From Chitinophaga sp. CB10 (lineage in GTDB: Bacteria > Bacteroidota > Bacteroidia > Chitinophagales > Chitinophagaceae): a stretch of DNA of 64,000 nucleotides. Of the stretch, positions 7,314 to 15,776 are shown piece after piece. The DNA lies in assembly GCA_001870995.2 (NCBI GenBank), contig MLAV02000001.1, forward strand, positions 1 to 64,000. Reading direction: 5' to 3'. Within the stretch, counting starts at the first letter, position 1, and every line of letters begins with the position of its first letter. The position numbers and the translations under genes are program-made. Under the pieces are notes generated by a model, which did no database searches, was not told the origin of the DNA, and saw only the letters and a program-made list of their open reading frames with translations.

Positions 7314-8189
7314 ATGAAAACTTTGAGAGGCTTATTCCTGCTCCGGGAAGAAATGAAGCGGCCATTCACCCTGCTGGATAACACCGGCAACCGCATTGCG
7401 TTTATCGCCTTCAGCGCCGTGTTTTCCTTCTGCTTCATGTACATCTTCCTGCCGTTTAATATCAATAAATGGTACGAAGGGCAGCGGCTCTCCCTCATCG
7501 CCATACTGGGAATATTCACCCTCTGCGGCAGCGTTGCCATGGCATGCACCCAGTTCATACTGTTCCGCATCCGCTGGCGCCGCCACATCAGCAACGCCGG
7601 CTATCTCCTCTGGGTAATGGCGGAAGTGGCGCTGATCGGGTTGATAGTAACCGTGGTCAACTCCGCCATCAACACAAACATTTTTCTCACCTTTGCTGAA
7701 TTCTGCTCCACACTCCCTTACATAGCGCTCATCATCGCCATCCCGTACTGCCTGTCCCTCTTATGGTTCTACACCCGGCAAAAAATACAGGAGGTGCAAA
7801 AGCTGGAACATACCCGCCAGCAGGTTATGCCGGCGGACAGTACCCTGCAGATCCGGGACGAACATGATAAGCCGGTGCTGAGCATCCACCCGGAAAAACT
7901 CCTGATGGTAAAAGCGGAAGATAACTACGTGCATGTGTTCTACCTCGCCGGCGCCACCATGAAAAAAGAACTGATCCGCACTTCCCTGAAAAAAGTAGAA
8001 GCGGAAATTGCCCCTTTCGGGTTTAACCGGAGCCACCGCTCCTATATTATCAATACCTCCCGGGTGGTTTTATTCCGCAAACAAAACAAAGGCTACATCC
8101 TGCACCTGGAAGGACTGGACGATATGGAAGTACCGGTCTCGGGGTCCTACCTGTCCTTCTTCACCGAACGCTTTTCCACGGCCTGCTGA
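7314..8189 (+). CDS. membrane-anchored LytTR transcriptional regulator
   Basis: A 291-residue protein with four hydrophobic segments at about residues 28-48, 60-80, 98-120 and 130-152. A short linker (QKIQEVQKLEHTRQQ) leads to a LytTR DNA-binding domain at about residues 185-288. That domain shows LLMVKAEDNYVHVFY, RTSLKKVE and FNRSHRSYIINTSRV, hallmarks of the AlgR/LytR fold. Such proteins bind direct-repeat sites while anchored in the inner membrane. There is no receiver domain and no histidine kinase nearby, so the signal is probably sensed by the membrane part. It lies 108 bp upstream of the TonB receptor operon on the same strand and is a candidate regulator of it. Confidence 0.88.
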   Translation: MKTLRGLFLLREEMKRPFTLLDNTGNRIAFIAFSAVFSFCFMYIFLPFNINKWYEGQRLSLIAILGIFTLCGSVAMACTQFILFRIRWRRHISNAGYLLWVMAEVALIGLIVTVVNSAINTNIFLTFAEFCSTLPYIALIIAIPYCLSLLWFYTRQKIQEVQKLEHTRQQVMPADSTLQIRDEHDKPVLSIHPEKLLMVKAEDNYVHVFYLAGATMKKELIRTSLKKVEAEIAPFGFNRSHRSYIINTSRVVLFRKQNKGYILHLEGLDDMEVPVSGSYLSFFTERFSTAC

Positions 8190-8297
8190 TTCGCCCCGTA
8201 TAGCGCCAATTTCGCCCCAAACCCGCTGTAGTAAGCACTTTTGCAAATGGTTTTTGAGTAATATCGCAGCAACGCCAAAATCAAAAACTAGCTCCCC

Positions 8298-11042
8298 ATG
8301 TTTAAAGTCGCACAGTGGATCACGATGATGTTGCTGCTCAGCTCACCGCTGATGGCACAGCAAATAATTTCCGGAACTGTCCGTAACCGGGACACCAAAG
8401 AAGCCATTCCGGCAGTTTCTGTCAGAACAACGGATGGTAACGCGGGCGACTATTCCAACGGCCAGGGTAATTTCCGTTTTACCGTTCGCAGCAAATTTCC
8501 CCTGCAGCTGACCTTCTCCTGCGTGGGCTTCGAAACCCTTACCATGAACGTCAATTCCGCCGCCGCCATCCAGGTGGAACTGGCCCCCGCATCCGTGCTG
8601 GGGAAAGAAGTGGTGGTAAACGCCAGCCGGAATGTCCAGAAGAAAATCGAATCTCCCGTCACTATCGAAAGTATCGGCAACCGGGAAATCATCAACTCCC
8701 CGCAGCCCAGCTACTACAACATGCTGCAGGGCCTAAAGGGCGTGGATGTAACCACTTCCAGCCTTACCTTCACCACCGTCACCACCCGCGGTTTCAATAC
8801 CAGCGGCAATACCAACTTCACCCAGGTGGTGGATGGGATGGATAACCAGGCCCCCGGCCTCAACTTCGCCCTGGGCGCCGCCATCGGGCTCACGGAGCTG
8901 GATGTGGACAACCTGGAAGTACTGTCCGGCGCATCTTCCGCCCTGTACGGGAGCCGCGGCCTGAACGGTACCATGGTCATGACCGGGAAGGACCCGTTTA
9001 AATACCAGGGCCTCAGCCTGCAGGTTACCCAGGGAGTGAACCATATTAAAAAAGGAAAGTCCAACGATCCCCTGGGCCCTTCTCCCTATTACGACTACAC
9101 GCTCCGCTGGGCTAAGAAAGTAGGGGAGCGTTTCGCCTTTAAGGTCAACCTGCAGTATATCAAGGCGCGCGACTGGATCGCTTCGGATACCACGAACACC
9201 AACAGCCTTGCGTCTCGCTACACGGACCCCAATTACAATGGGGTAAACTTATACGGCAGCAAGACTTCAGTAGATATTAACCCTTTCCTGGAAGGCGCCC
9301 TGGCGCAGGCCCCAGATCTCTCCCCCCTAATAACCCCCATGTTGGGCTCGCCCAACTATGTAGCCCGCACGGGCTACCCGGAATATGAATACCTGAGCTC
9401 TGATGCCAAACTGTTCAAAGCAAACACAGAGTTGCGCTATAAGATAAAACCCAGGCTGGAAGCGATTGCCAGCGCCACCTACGGCCAGGGCAACGCCGTC
9501 TACAGCAACGATACCCGCTATGCCCTCACCGGCTACCATTTATCCCAATACCGGTTAGAATTGAAGTCGCCCCAATGGTTTGTGCGCGCCTACACCACCC
9601 GCGAAAACTCCGGTAACACGGTCATCGCAAGTCCCACGGCCCAGCTGATCAACGAAGCCTGGAAGCCCAGCTACAACCCCAACACGGGCGACGGCTGGTA
9701 CCCGCAGTACACCAGCGCTTTGCTGGAAGCCATGGCCATGGGAAAAAGTTATGAAGACGCCAGCTGGATGGCCCGCCAGGTAGCAGACCAGGGCCGTCCG
9801 GCCGCCGGCAGCGGGTATTTCAATCACCTGAAAGACAGCATCGCCGGCCTGCCCACCCGCCAGGGCGGTACCCTCTTCCAGGACAGGAGCCGCCTGTTCA
9901 ACGCCGAGGCGCAGTATAATTTCGGTAAGCTTATTCCTTTTGCGGCCATCATCGCAGGACTCAACTACCGCCTCTACCTCCTGGATTCCAAAGGCACCCT
10001 CTTCCCGGATGACGATGGCCCTATCCACGTCGCGGAATACAGCGCCTACCTCCAGGGAACCCGCAAGGTGATACATGATAAACTGAGCCTGAACCTGGCC
10101 TTCAGGGTAGATAAAAATACCCTCTTCGAAAAGCCGCGCGTTACCACCCGGGCATCGTCCGTATTGGAACTGGCGAAGGAAAGCTTCCTCCGCTTTTCCT
10201 ACCAGAATGCCTATAGCTTCCCTTCCAATATCCAGGCCCTGCAATCCACCCCGGTGGACTATAACAGCTTCGCCTCCGGCGGCGCCACCCGCTTGCTGAA
10301 CGGCGTGTACCAATTTGATAAATACCCGGCTTATACCCTCGCCAGCGTGCAGGCCTTCCAGCAATCGGAGAACCCGGATTCCCTGGTGAAATTCACCCCT
10401 AAAGACATCATGCCGCAGTCCGTAGATGCGTTCGAGTTAGGCTGGTCCTCCCTGATCGGCGGCTGCGTACTCGTGGACGTGCTGGGCTATTACTCCACCT
10501 GGAAGAACTTCATCGGCTATACGAACGTGGCCAACACCCCCGGTACGGATGATGTGAACGCCTTCAAGGACCACAGCACCTACGTGCAGTACAACATCGC
10601 CTACAACGGCGCGGAAAAGGTGAATACCTACGGCTACGCCGCCAGCGTCAGCGTGGACCTTTCCCATAATTTCCTCGCAAAAGTGAACTTTAGCTCGGAT
10701 TTCCTGAAAAACCGGAACAACAGCCAGATCAACAACTTCAACACGCCGAATTATAAATTCAATATCGACTTTGGAAATGAAGGCTTCGGGAACAAACAGC
10801 GCTATGCTTTCAGTACCACTTTCCGCTACCGGCCGGCGTACTTCTACCAGATAGGATTTGCCAGCGGCACGGTGGACGCCAGTGCCGTGCTGGATGCACA
10901 GATCAGTTATAAATTACTGCAGGCGCATTCCCGCATCAAACTGGGCGCTACCAACCTGACGAACACCTATTACAGGACAGGCTTTGGGAGTCCGGCCATC
11001 GGCGGCATGTACTATGTTTCATTTGCTTATAACGTATTCTAA
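8298..11042 (+). CDS. TonB-dependent outer membrane receptor
   Basis: A 914-residue outer membrane receptor. Signal peptide at residues 1-20 (ending PLMAQ). A carboxypeptidase-regulatory-like beta domain spans ~22-105 (IISGTVRNRDTKEAIPAVSV). The plug, about 110-235, has VTIESIGNREI, an MLQGLKGVDV segment and SGASSALYGSRGLNGTMVM, followed by a long beta-barrel ending in Phe. It is a generic TonB receptor rather than a SusC, and no SusD follows. The next two genes encode lipoproteins of the beta-helix and di-heme cytochrome type, 12 bp and about 12 bp apart, so the three form an operon. Substrate unknown; metal or cofactor uptake is possible given the heme partner. Confidence 0.88.
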   Translation: MFKVAQWITMMLLLSSPLMAQQIISGTVRNRDTKEAIPAVSVRTTDGNAGDYSNGQGNFRFTVRSKFPLQLTFSCVGFETLTMNVNSAAAIQVELAPASVLGKEVVVNASRNVQKKIESPVTIESIGNREIINSPQPSYYNMLQGLKGVDVTTSSLTFTTVTTRGFNTSGNTNFTQVVDGMDNQAPGLNFALGAAIGLTELDVDNLEVLSGASSALYGSRGLNGTMVMTGKDPFKYQGLSLQVTQGVNHIKKGKSNDPLGPSPYYDYTLRWAKKVGERFAFKVNLQYIKARDWIASDTTNTNSLASRYTDPNYNGVNLYGSKTSVDINPFLEGALAQAPDLSPLITPMLGSPNYVARTGYPEYEYLSSDAKLFKANTELRYKIKPRLEAIASATYGQGNAVYSNDTRYALTGYHLSQYRLELKSPQWFVRAYTTRENSGNTVIASPTAQLINEAWKPSYNPNTGDGWYPQYTSALLEAMAMGKSYEDASWMARQVADQGRPAAGSGYFNHLKDSIAGLPTRQGGTLFQDRSRLFNAEAQYNFGKLIPFAAIIAGLNYRLYLLDSKGTLFPDDDGPIHVAEYSAYLQGTRKVIHDKLSLNLAFRVDKNTLFEKPRVTTRASSVLELAKESFLRFSYQNAYSFPSNIQALQSTPVDYNSFASGGATRLLNGVYQFDKYPAYTLASVQAFQQSENPDSLVKFTPKDIMPQSVDAFELGWSSLIGGCVLVDVLGYYSTWKNFIGYTNVANTPGTDDVNAFKDHSTYVQYNIAYNGAEKVNTYGYAASVSVDLSHNFLAKVNFSSDFLKNRNNSQINNFNTPNYKFNIDFGNEGFGNKQRYAFSTTFRYRPAYFYQIGFASGTVDASAVLDAQISYKLLQAHSRIKLGATNLTNTYYRTGFGSPAIGGMYYVSFAYNVF

Positions 11043-11054
11043 AAACCCAGCATC

Positions 11055-12329
11055 ATGCGTATATACAACCTGTTCATGGCGGGCATGGCGGCCATCACGC
11101 TCCACGCCTGTACCACCCGGCCGGATAACGGCGACGGCTATATCCACCACCTCAGCTTCGGCCCCGGCGAAGAAACCAAAATCGCCGAAGCCTTCCTGAC
11201 CCTCAAGGACTCCACCAAGGTGGAACTGAAAGAAGGAACTTATCATTTCGATAACCTCAGCATCGCCCAGTTGAAACACATCTTCATCAAGGGCGCCGGC
11301 GCTGAAAAAACTATCCTCGATTTTTCCGCCCAAAGCCAGGGTGGGGAAGGCATGCGCGTGACGGACGTGCTGGGCTTCACCATCGATGGGCTCACCCTGC
11401 AGGAATCCAAAGGGGACCTGATCAAGATCAATAAGAGTGAGGATGTCGTGATTTCCAACGTCAGGGCCATCTGGCACAAGGCGGACAGCGCCAGCGGCGG
11501 CTACGCCATCTACCCCGTATTATGCAGGCGGGTCTTGGTGGAAAACTGTTATGCGCAGGGCGCTTCGGACGCGGGCATCTACGTGGGGCAGTCCGACAGC
11601 GCTATCGTGCGCAAATGCAAAGCCTATAAAAACGTGGCCGGCTGCGAAATTGAAAACACCAGCCATGCAAAAGTCTATGATAACGAGTTTTGGGGCAATA
11701 CCGCCGGCTTCCTGATCTTCGACCTGCCGGACCTCAGCAAGCGGGGCGGCAATGTGGAAGCATATAACAATTACCTGCACGACAATAACGAACGCAACTT
11801 CGCCAAAGCCGGCAGCTTCGGCAACACCTGGGGCGTAGGCAACGCCGCGCCGGGCAGTGGCATCATCGTACTGGCGGCCTCCGATATCAACCTGCATCAC
11901 AATAAGATCATCAATAACAATTCGGCCGCCATCGCCGTGGTATCAGGATTTTTCATTGATGAAAAAGCGGCGGAGAAAATGAATGATCATTACTTCCCCA
12001 TCCCCCGCAACGTAAAGATCCATGATAACGAAATGCAGGTGGCGGACAGCTTTCCGCCCGCCGTGTACGCGCATCACACCGGCAAGGTACTCGTAGGCAT
12101 TGAGCAGATGCTGAACGCGCAGGACCCTTCCCGCAAAAATGCCCGCCTGCCGCTGATCACCTGGGATGGTATCACCACCAATATCCTCACCGGCGGCAAA
12201 GCGGTAAACCCGGATTCGCTCTGCATCAGCCAGCAGCAACCTAACCTGTTTGTGAACGCCGACGCTTTAAACATAGGCAAGCCAAACTGGAAGCCTTCCA
12301 CCGATGTGACGCCATATGTCTGTAAATAA
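11055..12329 (+). CDS. parallel beta-helix lipoprotein
   Basis: A 424-residue predicted lipoprotein with signal peptide MRIYNLFMAGMAAITLHACT (Cys19). The body shows right-handed beta-helix repeats: LSIAQLKHIFIKGAG, VLGFTIDGLTLQESKGD, SEDVVISNVRAIW, AQGASDAGIYVGQSDSAIV, NTSHAKVYDNEFWGNTAG, ASDINLHHNKIINNNSAA. This is the NosD/pectate-lyase-like fold. As I recall, a family of this type regularly forms two-gene pairs with the cytochrome family encoded next door, and the pair has no known function. Middle gene of a TonB receptor operon; probably periplasmic or surface located. Confidence 0.87.
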   Translation: MRIYNLFMAGMAAITLHACTTRPDNGDGYIHHLSFGPGEETKIAEAFLTLKDSTKVELKEGTYHFDNLSIAQLKHIFIKGAGAEKTILDFSAQSQGGEGMRVTDVLGFTIDGLTLQESKGDLIKINKSEDVVISNVRAIWHKADSASGGYAIYPVLCRRVLVENCYAQGASDAGIYVGQSDSAIVRKCKAYKNVAGCEIENTSHAKVYDNEFWGNTAGFLIFDLPDLSKRGGNVEAYNNYLHDNNERNFAKAGSFGNTWGVGNAAPGSGIIVLAASDINLHHNKIINNNSAAIAVVSGFFIDEKAAEKMNDHYFPIPRNVKIHDNEMQVADSFPPAVYAHHTGKVLVGIEQMLNAQDPSRKNARLPLITWDGITTNILTGGKAVNPDSLCISQQQPNLFVNADALNIGKPNWKPSTDVTPYVCK

Positions 12330-12341
12330 ATGCTATTGCTT

Positions 12342-13385
12342 ATGAGAAAGTGTTATGTGATGATGGTAGCGCTGCTGGCCTGTTTGAGCTGCAACAACAG
12401 GACGGAGCAAAAACAAACCGGGCCTTTCCGTTTCCTGGACAGGCTGTCGGACTACCACTTCTTTGAAGGGGAACTGAAGTTGTTGCAACCACGTAAGGGA
12501 GTTACCAGTTATGAACTGGCCACTCCCTTATTTACCGACTATGCCGTGAAAGACCGGTTCATTGTACTGCCGGCGGACAGCGCGCTGACCTACACCGGCG
12601 ACGGGCTCCCGCATTTCCCGGACGCTACGTTTATCATCAAAAACTTCGCCTATACGGATACGCTCCATCGCAAGGTGATGATTGAAACGCGCCTCCTGTA
12701 CAAAGATCCCTACGATCACGGCTGGAAGGTGATGAACTACCTCTGGAACAAGGAGCAAACGGATGCCGACCGCTGGCTGCTGGGCAAACGCGTTCCCATC
12801 ACCCTGCTGGACGATAACGGGCAGGCACACACGACGAACTACCAGGTGCCGAATACCAACGACTGCAAGCGTTGTCATATCAACAACAGCACGCTCACGC
12901 CTATTGGCCCTAAATGGCGCAACCTGAATTTCACGCGCGCCGGCCATTCGCAGAACCAGTTGCAGGCCTGGGCCGGCATGGGGCTGGTAAAGGGTTTGCC
13001 TGACGCCAAACAACTGCCGGCATTGCCCGTTTGGAACGACAGCCTGCATTACTCAGTAAACGAACGTGCCCGCGCCTACCTGGATGTGAACTGCGCGCAT
13101 TGCCATATCAAAGGCGGGGATGCCTTTAACACCGGCTTATTCCTCGATTATGAAACGACGGCCAAAGTGCAGGGAGTGATGAAATCGCCCGTATCCGCAG
13201 GCGGCGGCGCCGGCGGCCTGGATTACGACATCGTGCCGGGGGATGCGGCCAACAGCATCCTGTATTACCGCATGAACAGCGTGGAACCGGGAACGGCCAT
13301 GCCCGAGCTGGCAAGAACGTTGGTGCATAGGGAAGGAGTGGAGCTGATAGCGAAGTGGATTGATGCGATGGCTGGCTCGCGGTAG
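12342..13385 (+). CDS. di-heme c-type cytochrome lipoprotein (SO2930/HNE_0200-like)
   Basis: A 347-residue predicted lipoprotein (MRKCYVMMVALLACLSCNNR). Two CxxCH heme c motifs are visible: CKRCH at residues 175-179 and CAHCH at 251-255. A Met-containing C-terminal segment (GTAMPELARTLV) could supply an axial ligand. The N-terminal part (TSYELATPLFTDYAVKDRFI) is typical of this family. The start at 12342 is preferred to the ATG at 12330, which merely adds MLLL. It is the last gene of the TonB receptor / beta-helix operon. Electron-transfer partner and substrate are unknown. Confidence 0.87.
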   Translation: MRKCYVMMVALLACLSCNNRTEQKQTGPFRFLDRLSDYHFFEGELKLLQPRKGVTSYELATPLFTDYAVKDRFIVLPADSALTYTGDGLPHFPDATFIIKNFAYTDTLHRKVMIETRLLYKDPYDHGWKVMNYLWNKEQTDADRWLLGKRVPITLLDDNGQAHTTNYQVPNTNDCKRCHINNSTLTPIGPKWRNLNFTRAGHSQNQLQAWAGMGLVKGLPDAKQLPALPVWNDSLHYSVNERARAYLDVNCAHCHIKGGDAFNTGLFLDYETTAKVQGVMKSPVSAGGGAGGLDYDIVPGDAANSILYYRMNSVEPGTAMPELARTLVHREGVELIAKWIDAMAGSR

Positions 13386-13394
13386 GTTTTTTTT

Positions 13395-13560
13395 CTCGCA
13401 AAGAGGCAAAGGAAATTAAGGGCGCTAAGGAGTTTTATTTCTCGCAAAGAGGCAAAGGAAATTAAGGGCGCAAAGGAGGTTTATTTCTCGCAAAGCCGCC
13501 AAGGAAATTAAAGCCGCTAAGGAGTTTTTTTTCTCGCAAAGCTGCAAACCAAATTATAGA
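13395..13560. repeat. 46-bp direct repeat array, about 3.5 copies
   Basis: Units begin ctcgcaaag at 13395, 13441, 13487 and 13533, exactly 46 bp apart, each continuing (a)ggcaaaggaaattaagg and gcgc(t/a)aaggag. No unique spacers separate the units, so it is not a CRISPR array. Inverted copies follow at 13605-13668, and one further copy lies at 41480-41510. This ctcgcaaag/gcaaag motif is a dispersed intergenic repeat in this genome. Confidence 0.9.
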
Positions 13561-13604
13561 CACTAAAAATGTTTTTTGTTATCCTATAATACATCATACC
13601 ACAA

Positions 13605-13668
13605 TCCCTTTGCGCCCTTAATCCCCCTTTGCCTCTTTGCGAGAAAAAAAACCGCTTTGCGAGAAAAA
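13605..13668. repeat. inverted copies of the ctcgcaaag repeat
   Basis: The stretch ccctttgcgcccttaatc through ctttgcgagaaaaaaa is the reverse complement of the 46-bp unit, with a second truncated ctttgcgagaaaa. It encodes the last residues of the convergent lipoprotein gene. Confidence 0.85.
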
Positions 13669-14253
13669 AACCTCCCTCTTCTCCTGCGTGAAATTCTCAT
13701 CATTCAAATCCTCTTCCCACCGGTACAACTTCCCGTTTTCCAAAAACACCCGCGCCTGCATCGCTGAATCCGTCAGCGGATCACAGCCCGTCGGTATCAG
13801 CAGCGGCGTAAGCAACTGCTTCCACTCCGTACCGTTAAACGTCCACGTCGTGCAGGTAAACGTGCATCCATGCAGGGGTTCATTAAAAACAGACACCTCG
13901 TCGCGGCCGTCCCCGTTGAGGTCCCCCTCGTTCTGCACGGAAATGGCGCCCATAAACGGCGGCAGCGCAGGAATACCGCTGCTGAACGTAACGAGGTATT
14001 TATCCTGTACCTCCTGGTCCGGATCGTCCGGATGTTCCGGGGTGGCCATAGTAATGAACGCGGTATCAGCTTTGCCGGCAGCGGAAAAATGGCCGGTGAT
14101 CGTATCATGGGAGGGAGGCGCCAGCGGTACCACCGTGGCGGTGTGGGTCGTTACCACGGAATCAGCAATCGTGGTGGAGTCATGCGCCGTTTCCTTATTC
14201 ACGGAATTACAGGCACAAACCATCAAAGCGGCGATAGGAATCAGATTTTTCAT
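13618..14253 (-). CDS. hypothetical lipoprotein with repeat-derived C-terminus
   Basis: A 211-residue predicted lipoprotein: signal MKNLIPIAALMVCACNS with a lipobox cysteine near residue 15. A Thr/Ser-rich linker follows, then a small globular part with an NEGDLNGDGRDEVSVF loop that resembles an FG-GAP/EF-hand-like calcium loop. Function not recognised. The final 14 or so residues (SQSGFFSRKEAKGD) and the stop codon are encoded by an inverted copy of the dispersed 46-bp repeat, so the natural C-terminus was probably replaced or extended by repeat insertion. Transcribed divergently from the helicase at 14350. Confidence 0.7.
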   Translation of the reverse strand: MKNLIPIAALMVCACNSVNKETAHDSTTIADSVVTTHTATVVPLAPPSHDTITGHFSAAGKADTAFITMATPEHPDDPDQEVQDKYLVTFSSGIPALPPFMGAISVQNEGDLNGDGRDEVSVFNEPLHGCTFTCTTWTFNGTEWKQLLTPLLIPTGCDPLTDSAMQARVFLENGKLYRWEEDLNDENFTQEKREVFFSQSGFFSRKEAKGD

Positions 14254-14335
14254 AGCCGGCTAAAATACAAAAATGTCCCTGGAATGGCAAAAACCGCCGC
14301 TTCCCCGGCCGGCCGGCGCTTTGCCGGAAATACCC

Positions 14336-14343
14336 TACCTTTG
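14336..14343 (+). promoter_or_regulatory. -7 promoter box (TACCTTTG) close to start codon
   Basis: Exact match to TAnnTTTG ending only 6 bp before the helicase ATG at 14350. If used, transcription would begin at or next to the start codon, giving a leaderless or almost leaderless mRNA. A TTTG at 14320-14323 is too close to be a normal -33 element. Confidence 0.45.
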
Positions 14344-14349
14344 CGGCAA

Positions 14350-15672
14350 ATGCAAAAAGAAATTATACCGGCAATACTTGCCAATTTGAAAATAGCAGCG
14401 CTGAACGATATGCAGCTGGCGTCCCTCGAAGCCAACAGAACGCACAAGGATGTGATCCTGTTATCGGCTACCGGCTCCGGCAAAACGCTGGCATTCCTGC
14501 TGCCCGTGCTGGAAAGGCTGCAACAGGGCGTGAAGTCCACCCAGGCGCTGATCGTAGTGCCCTCCCGTGAGCTGGCCCTGCAGATAGAAAAGGTATTCCG
14601 CCAGATGGGTACCGGCTATAAGATCACCGCCTGCTACGGCGGCCACCTCCGCGAAACGGAAGAGAACAACCTGGTCGAAGCGCCGGCCGTTATCGTAGGC
14701 ACCCCTGGCCGCCTCGGCGATCATATCCGCCGCGGCAACATCACCGTAGATAGTATCGAAACCCTCGTGCTGGACGAGTTTGATAAAACGCTGGAACTGG
14801 GCTTCCAGGAAGAAGTAGGTTTCATCGTGGCATCGTTGCCTAACGTAAAGCGCCACCAGCTTACATCTGCCACGGAGGCGGTAGAGATACCGGACTTTGT
14901 GGTGCTGGACAATCCGCAGCGGCTTAACTTCCTGCCGGAAAACGGCGCCGCTGCAGAGCGACTGGAAATAAAACAGGTCCGCTCTCCCGAAGCGGACAAA
15001 GTGGATACGCTGTTCCGCCTCATTTGTCACCTCGGCAACCGCTCTACCATTGTGTTCTGCAATCACCGCGAAGCGGTGGAGCGCACCAGTAGCCTGCTCT
15101 CCGAGAAAGGCATACTCAATACTTTTTACCATGGAGCAATGGAGCAGCAGGAGCGCGACAGCGCCCTCTGCAAGTTCAGGAACGGTACGGTAAACGTCCT
15201 CGTGACAACGGACCTCGCCGCGCGTGGCCTCGATATCCCGCATATCCGCTACATCATTCATTACCACCTCCCGCATACGGAAGATAGCTTCGTGCACCGC
15301 AACGGCCGCACCGCCCGCATGGAAGCCAGCGGCACCGCCATTATCCTCCTCGGGCCTGATGAAAAGCTGATGCCTTACGTATCCCCGGATATCGACGCCA
15401 TCACCCTGCCTGAAAAGGCCGTATTGCCTGAAAAGCCAAAGTGGGTAACGCTCTTCATCGCCGCCGGCAAAAAGGATAAGGTAAACAAAATCGATATTGT
15501 AGGCTTCCTGGGCAATAAAGGTCAGCTGAAGAAGGAGGATATCGGCCTCATCGAAGTGAAGGACTTCTTCTCCTTCGTGGCCGTTGTACGCTCCAAAGTG
15601 GGGCATACCCTGGAAATGATCAAGGGGGAAAAAATCAAGAACAAGAAAGTAAAGATTGAAATAGCCAGATAA
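14350..15672 (+). CDS. DEAD-box-type RNA helicase with DbpA domain (DEFD variant)
   Basis: A 440-residue ATP-dependent RNA helicase. The motifs are in order: ATGSGKT (residues 40-46), PSREL, GTPGRL, LDEFD (motif II at 142-145, DEFD instead of DEAD), TSATE, IVFCNHREAVE, TTDLAARGLDIP and HRNGRTAR. The C-terminal ~70 residues (KVNKIDIVGFLGNKGQLKKE onward) fit the DbpA RNA-binding domain, which in DbpA targets 23S rRNA hairpin 92. The likely role is ribosome assembly. The open frame extends upstream to 13870, but motif Q (AALNDMQLASL) and family length place the start at 14350. It ends at a terminator shared with pepE. Confidence 0.88.
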   Translation: MQKEIIPAILANLKIAALNDMQLASLEANRTHKDVILLSATGSGKTLAFLLPVLERLQQGVKSTQALIVVPSRELALQIEKVFRQMGTGYKITACYGGHLRETEENNLVEAPAVIVGTPGRLGDHIRRGNITVDSIETLVLDEFDKTLELGFQEEVGFIVASLPNVKRHQLTSATEAVEIPDFVVLDNPQRLNFLPENGAAAERLEIKQVRSPEADKVDTLFRLICHLGNRSTIVFCNHREAVERTSSLLSEKGILNTFYHGAMEQQERDSALCKFRNGTVNVLVTTDLAARGLDIPHIRYIIHYHLPHTEDSFVHRNGRTARMEASGTAIILLGPDEKLMPYVSPDIDAITLPEKAVLPEKPKWVTLFIAAGKKDKVNKIDIVGFLGNKGQLKKEDIGLIEVKDFFSFVAVVRSKVGHTLEMIKGEKIKNKKVKIEIAR

Positions 15673-15694
15673 ATCTGGCGGTTGTTGATAGGAT

Positions 15695-15736
15695 AACGGG
15701 AGAGATTAAACGCCGCGGCGCTTTATCTCTCCCGTT
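15695..15736. terminator. bidirectional terminator between helicase and pepE
   Basis: Twelve-bp perfect stem aacgggagagat/atctctcccgtt enclosing a GC-rich inner palindrome (cgccgcggcg). It lies between two convergent genes and can serve both. Confidence 0.8.
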
Positions 15737-15776
15737 TACATTTCCGTACAATCACGGCATATGCCGTATATCCATA

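Noticed and set aside
13395..13560. CRISPR array
   Set aside because: Units are contiguous 46-bp direct repeats without unique spacers, and no cas genes are in the window.
13870..14349. N-terminal extension of the helicase
   Set aside because: The frame is open, but it is antisense to the lipoprotein gene and lacks helicase features; motif Q begins just after 14350.
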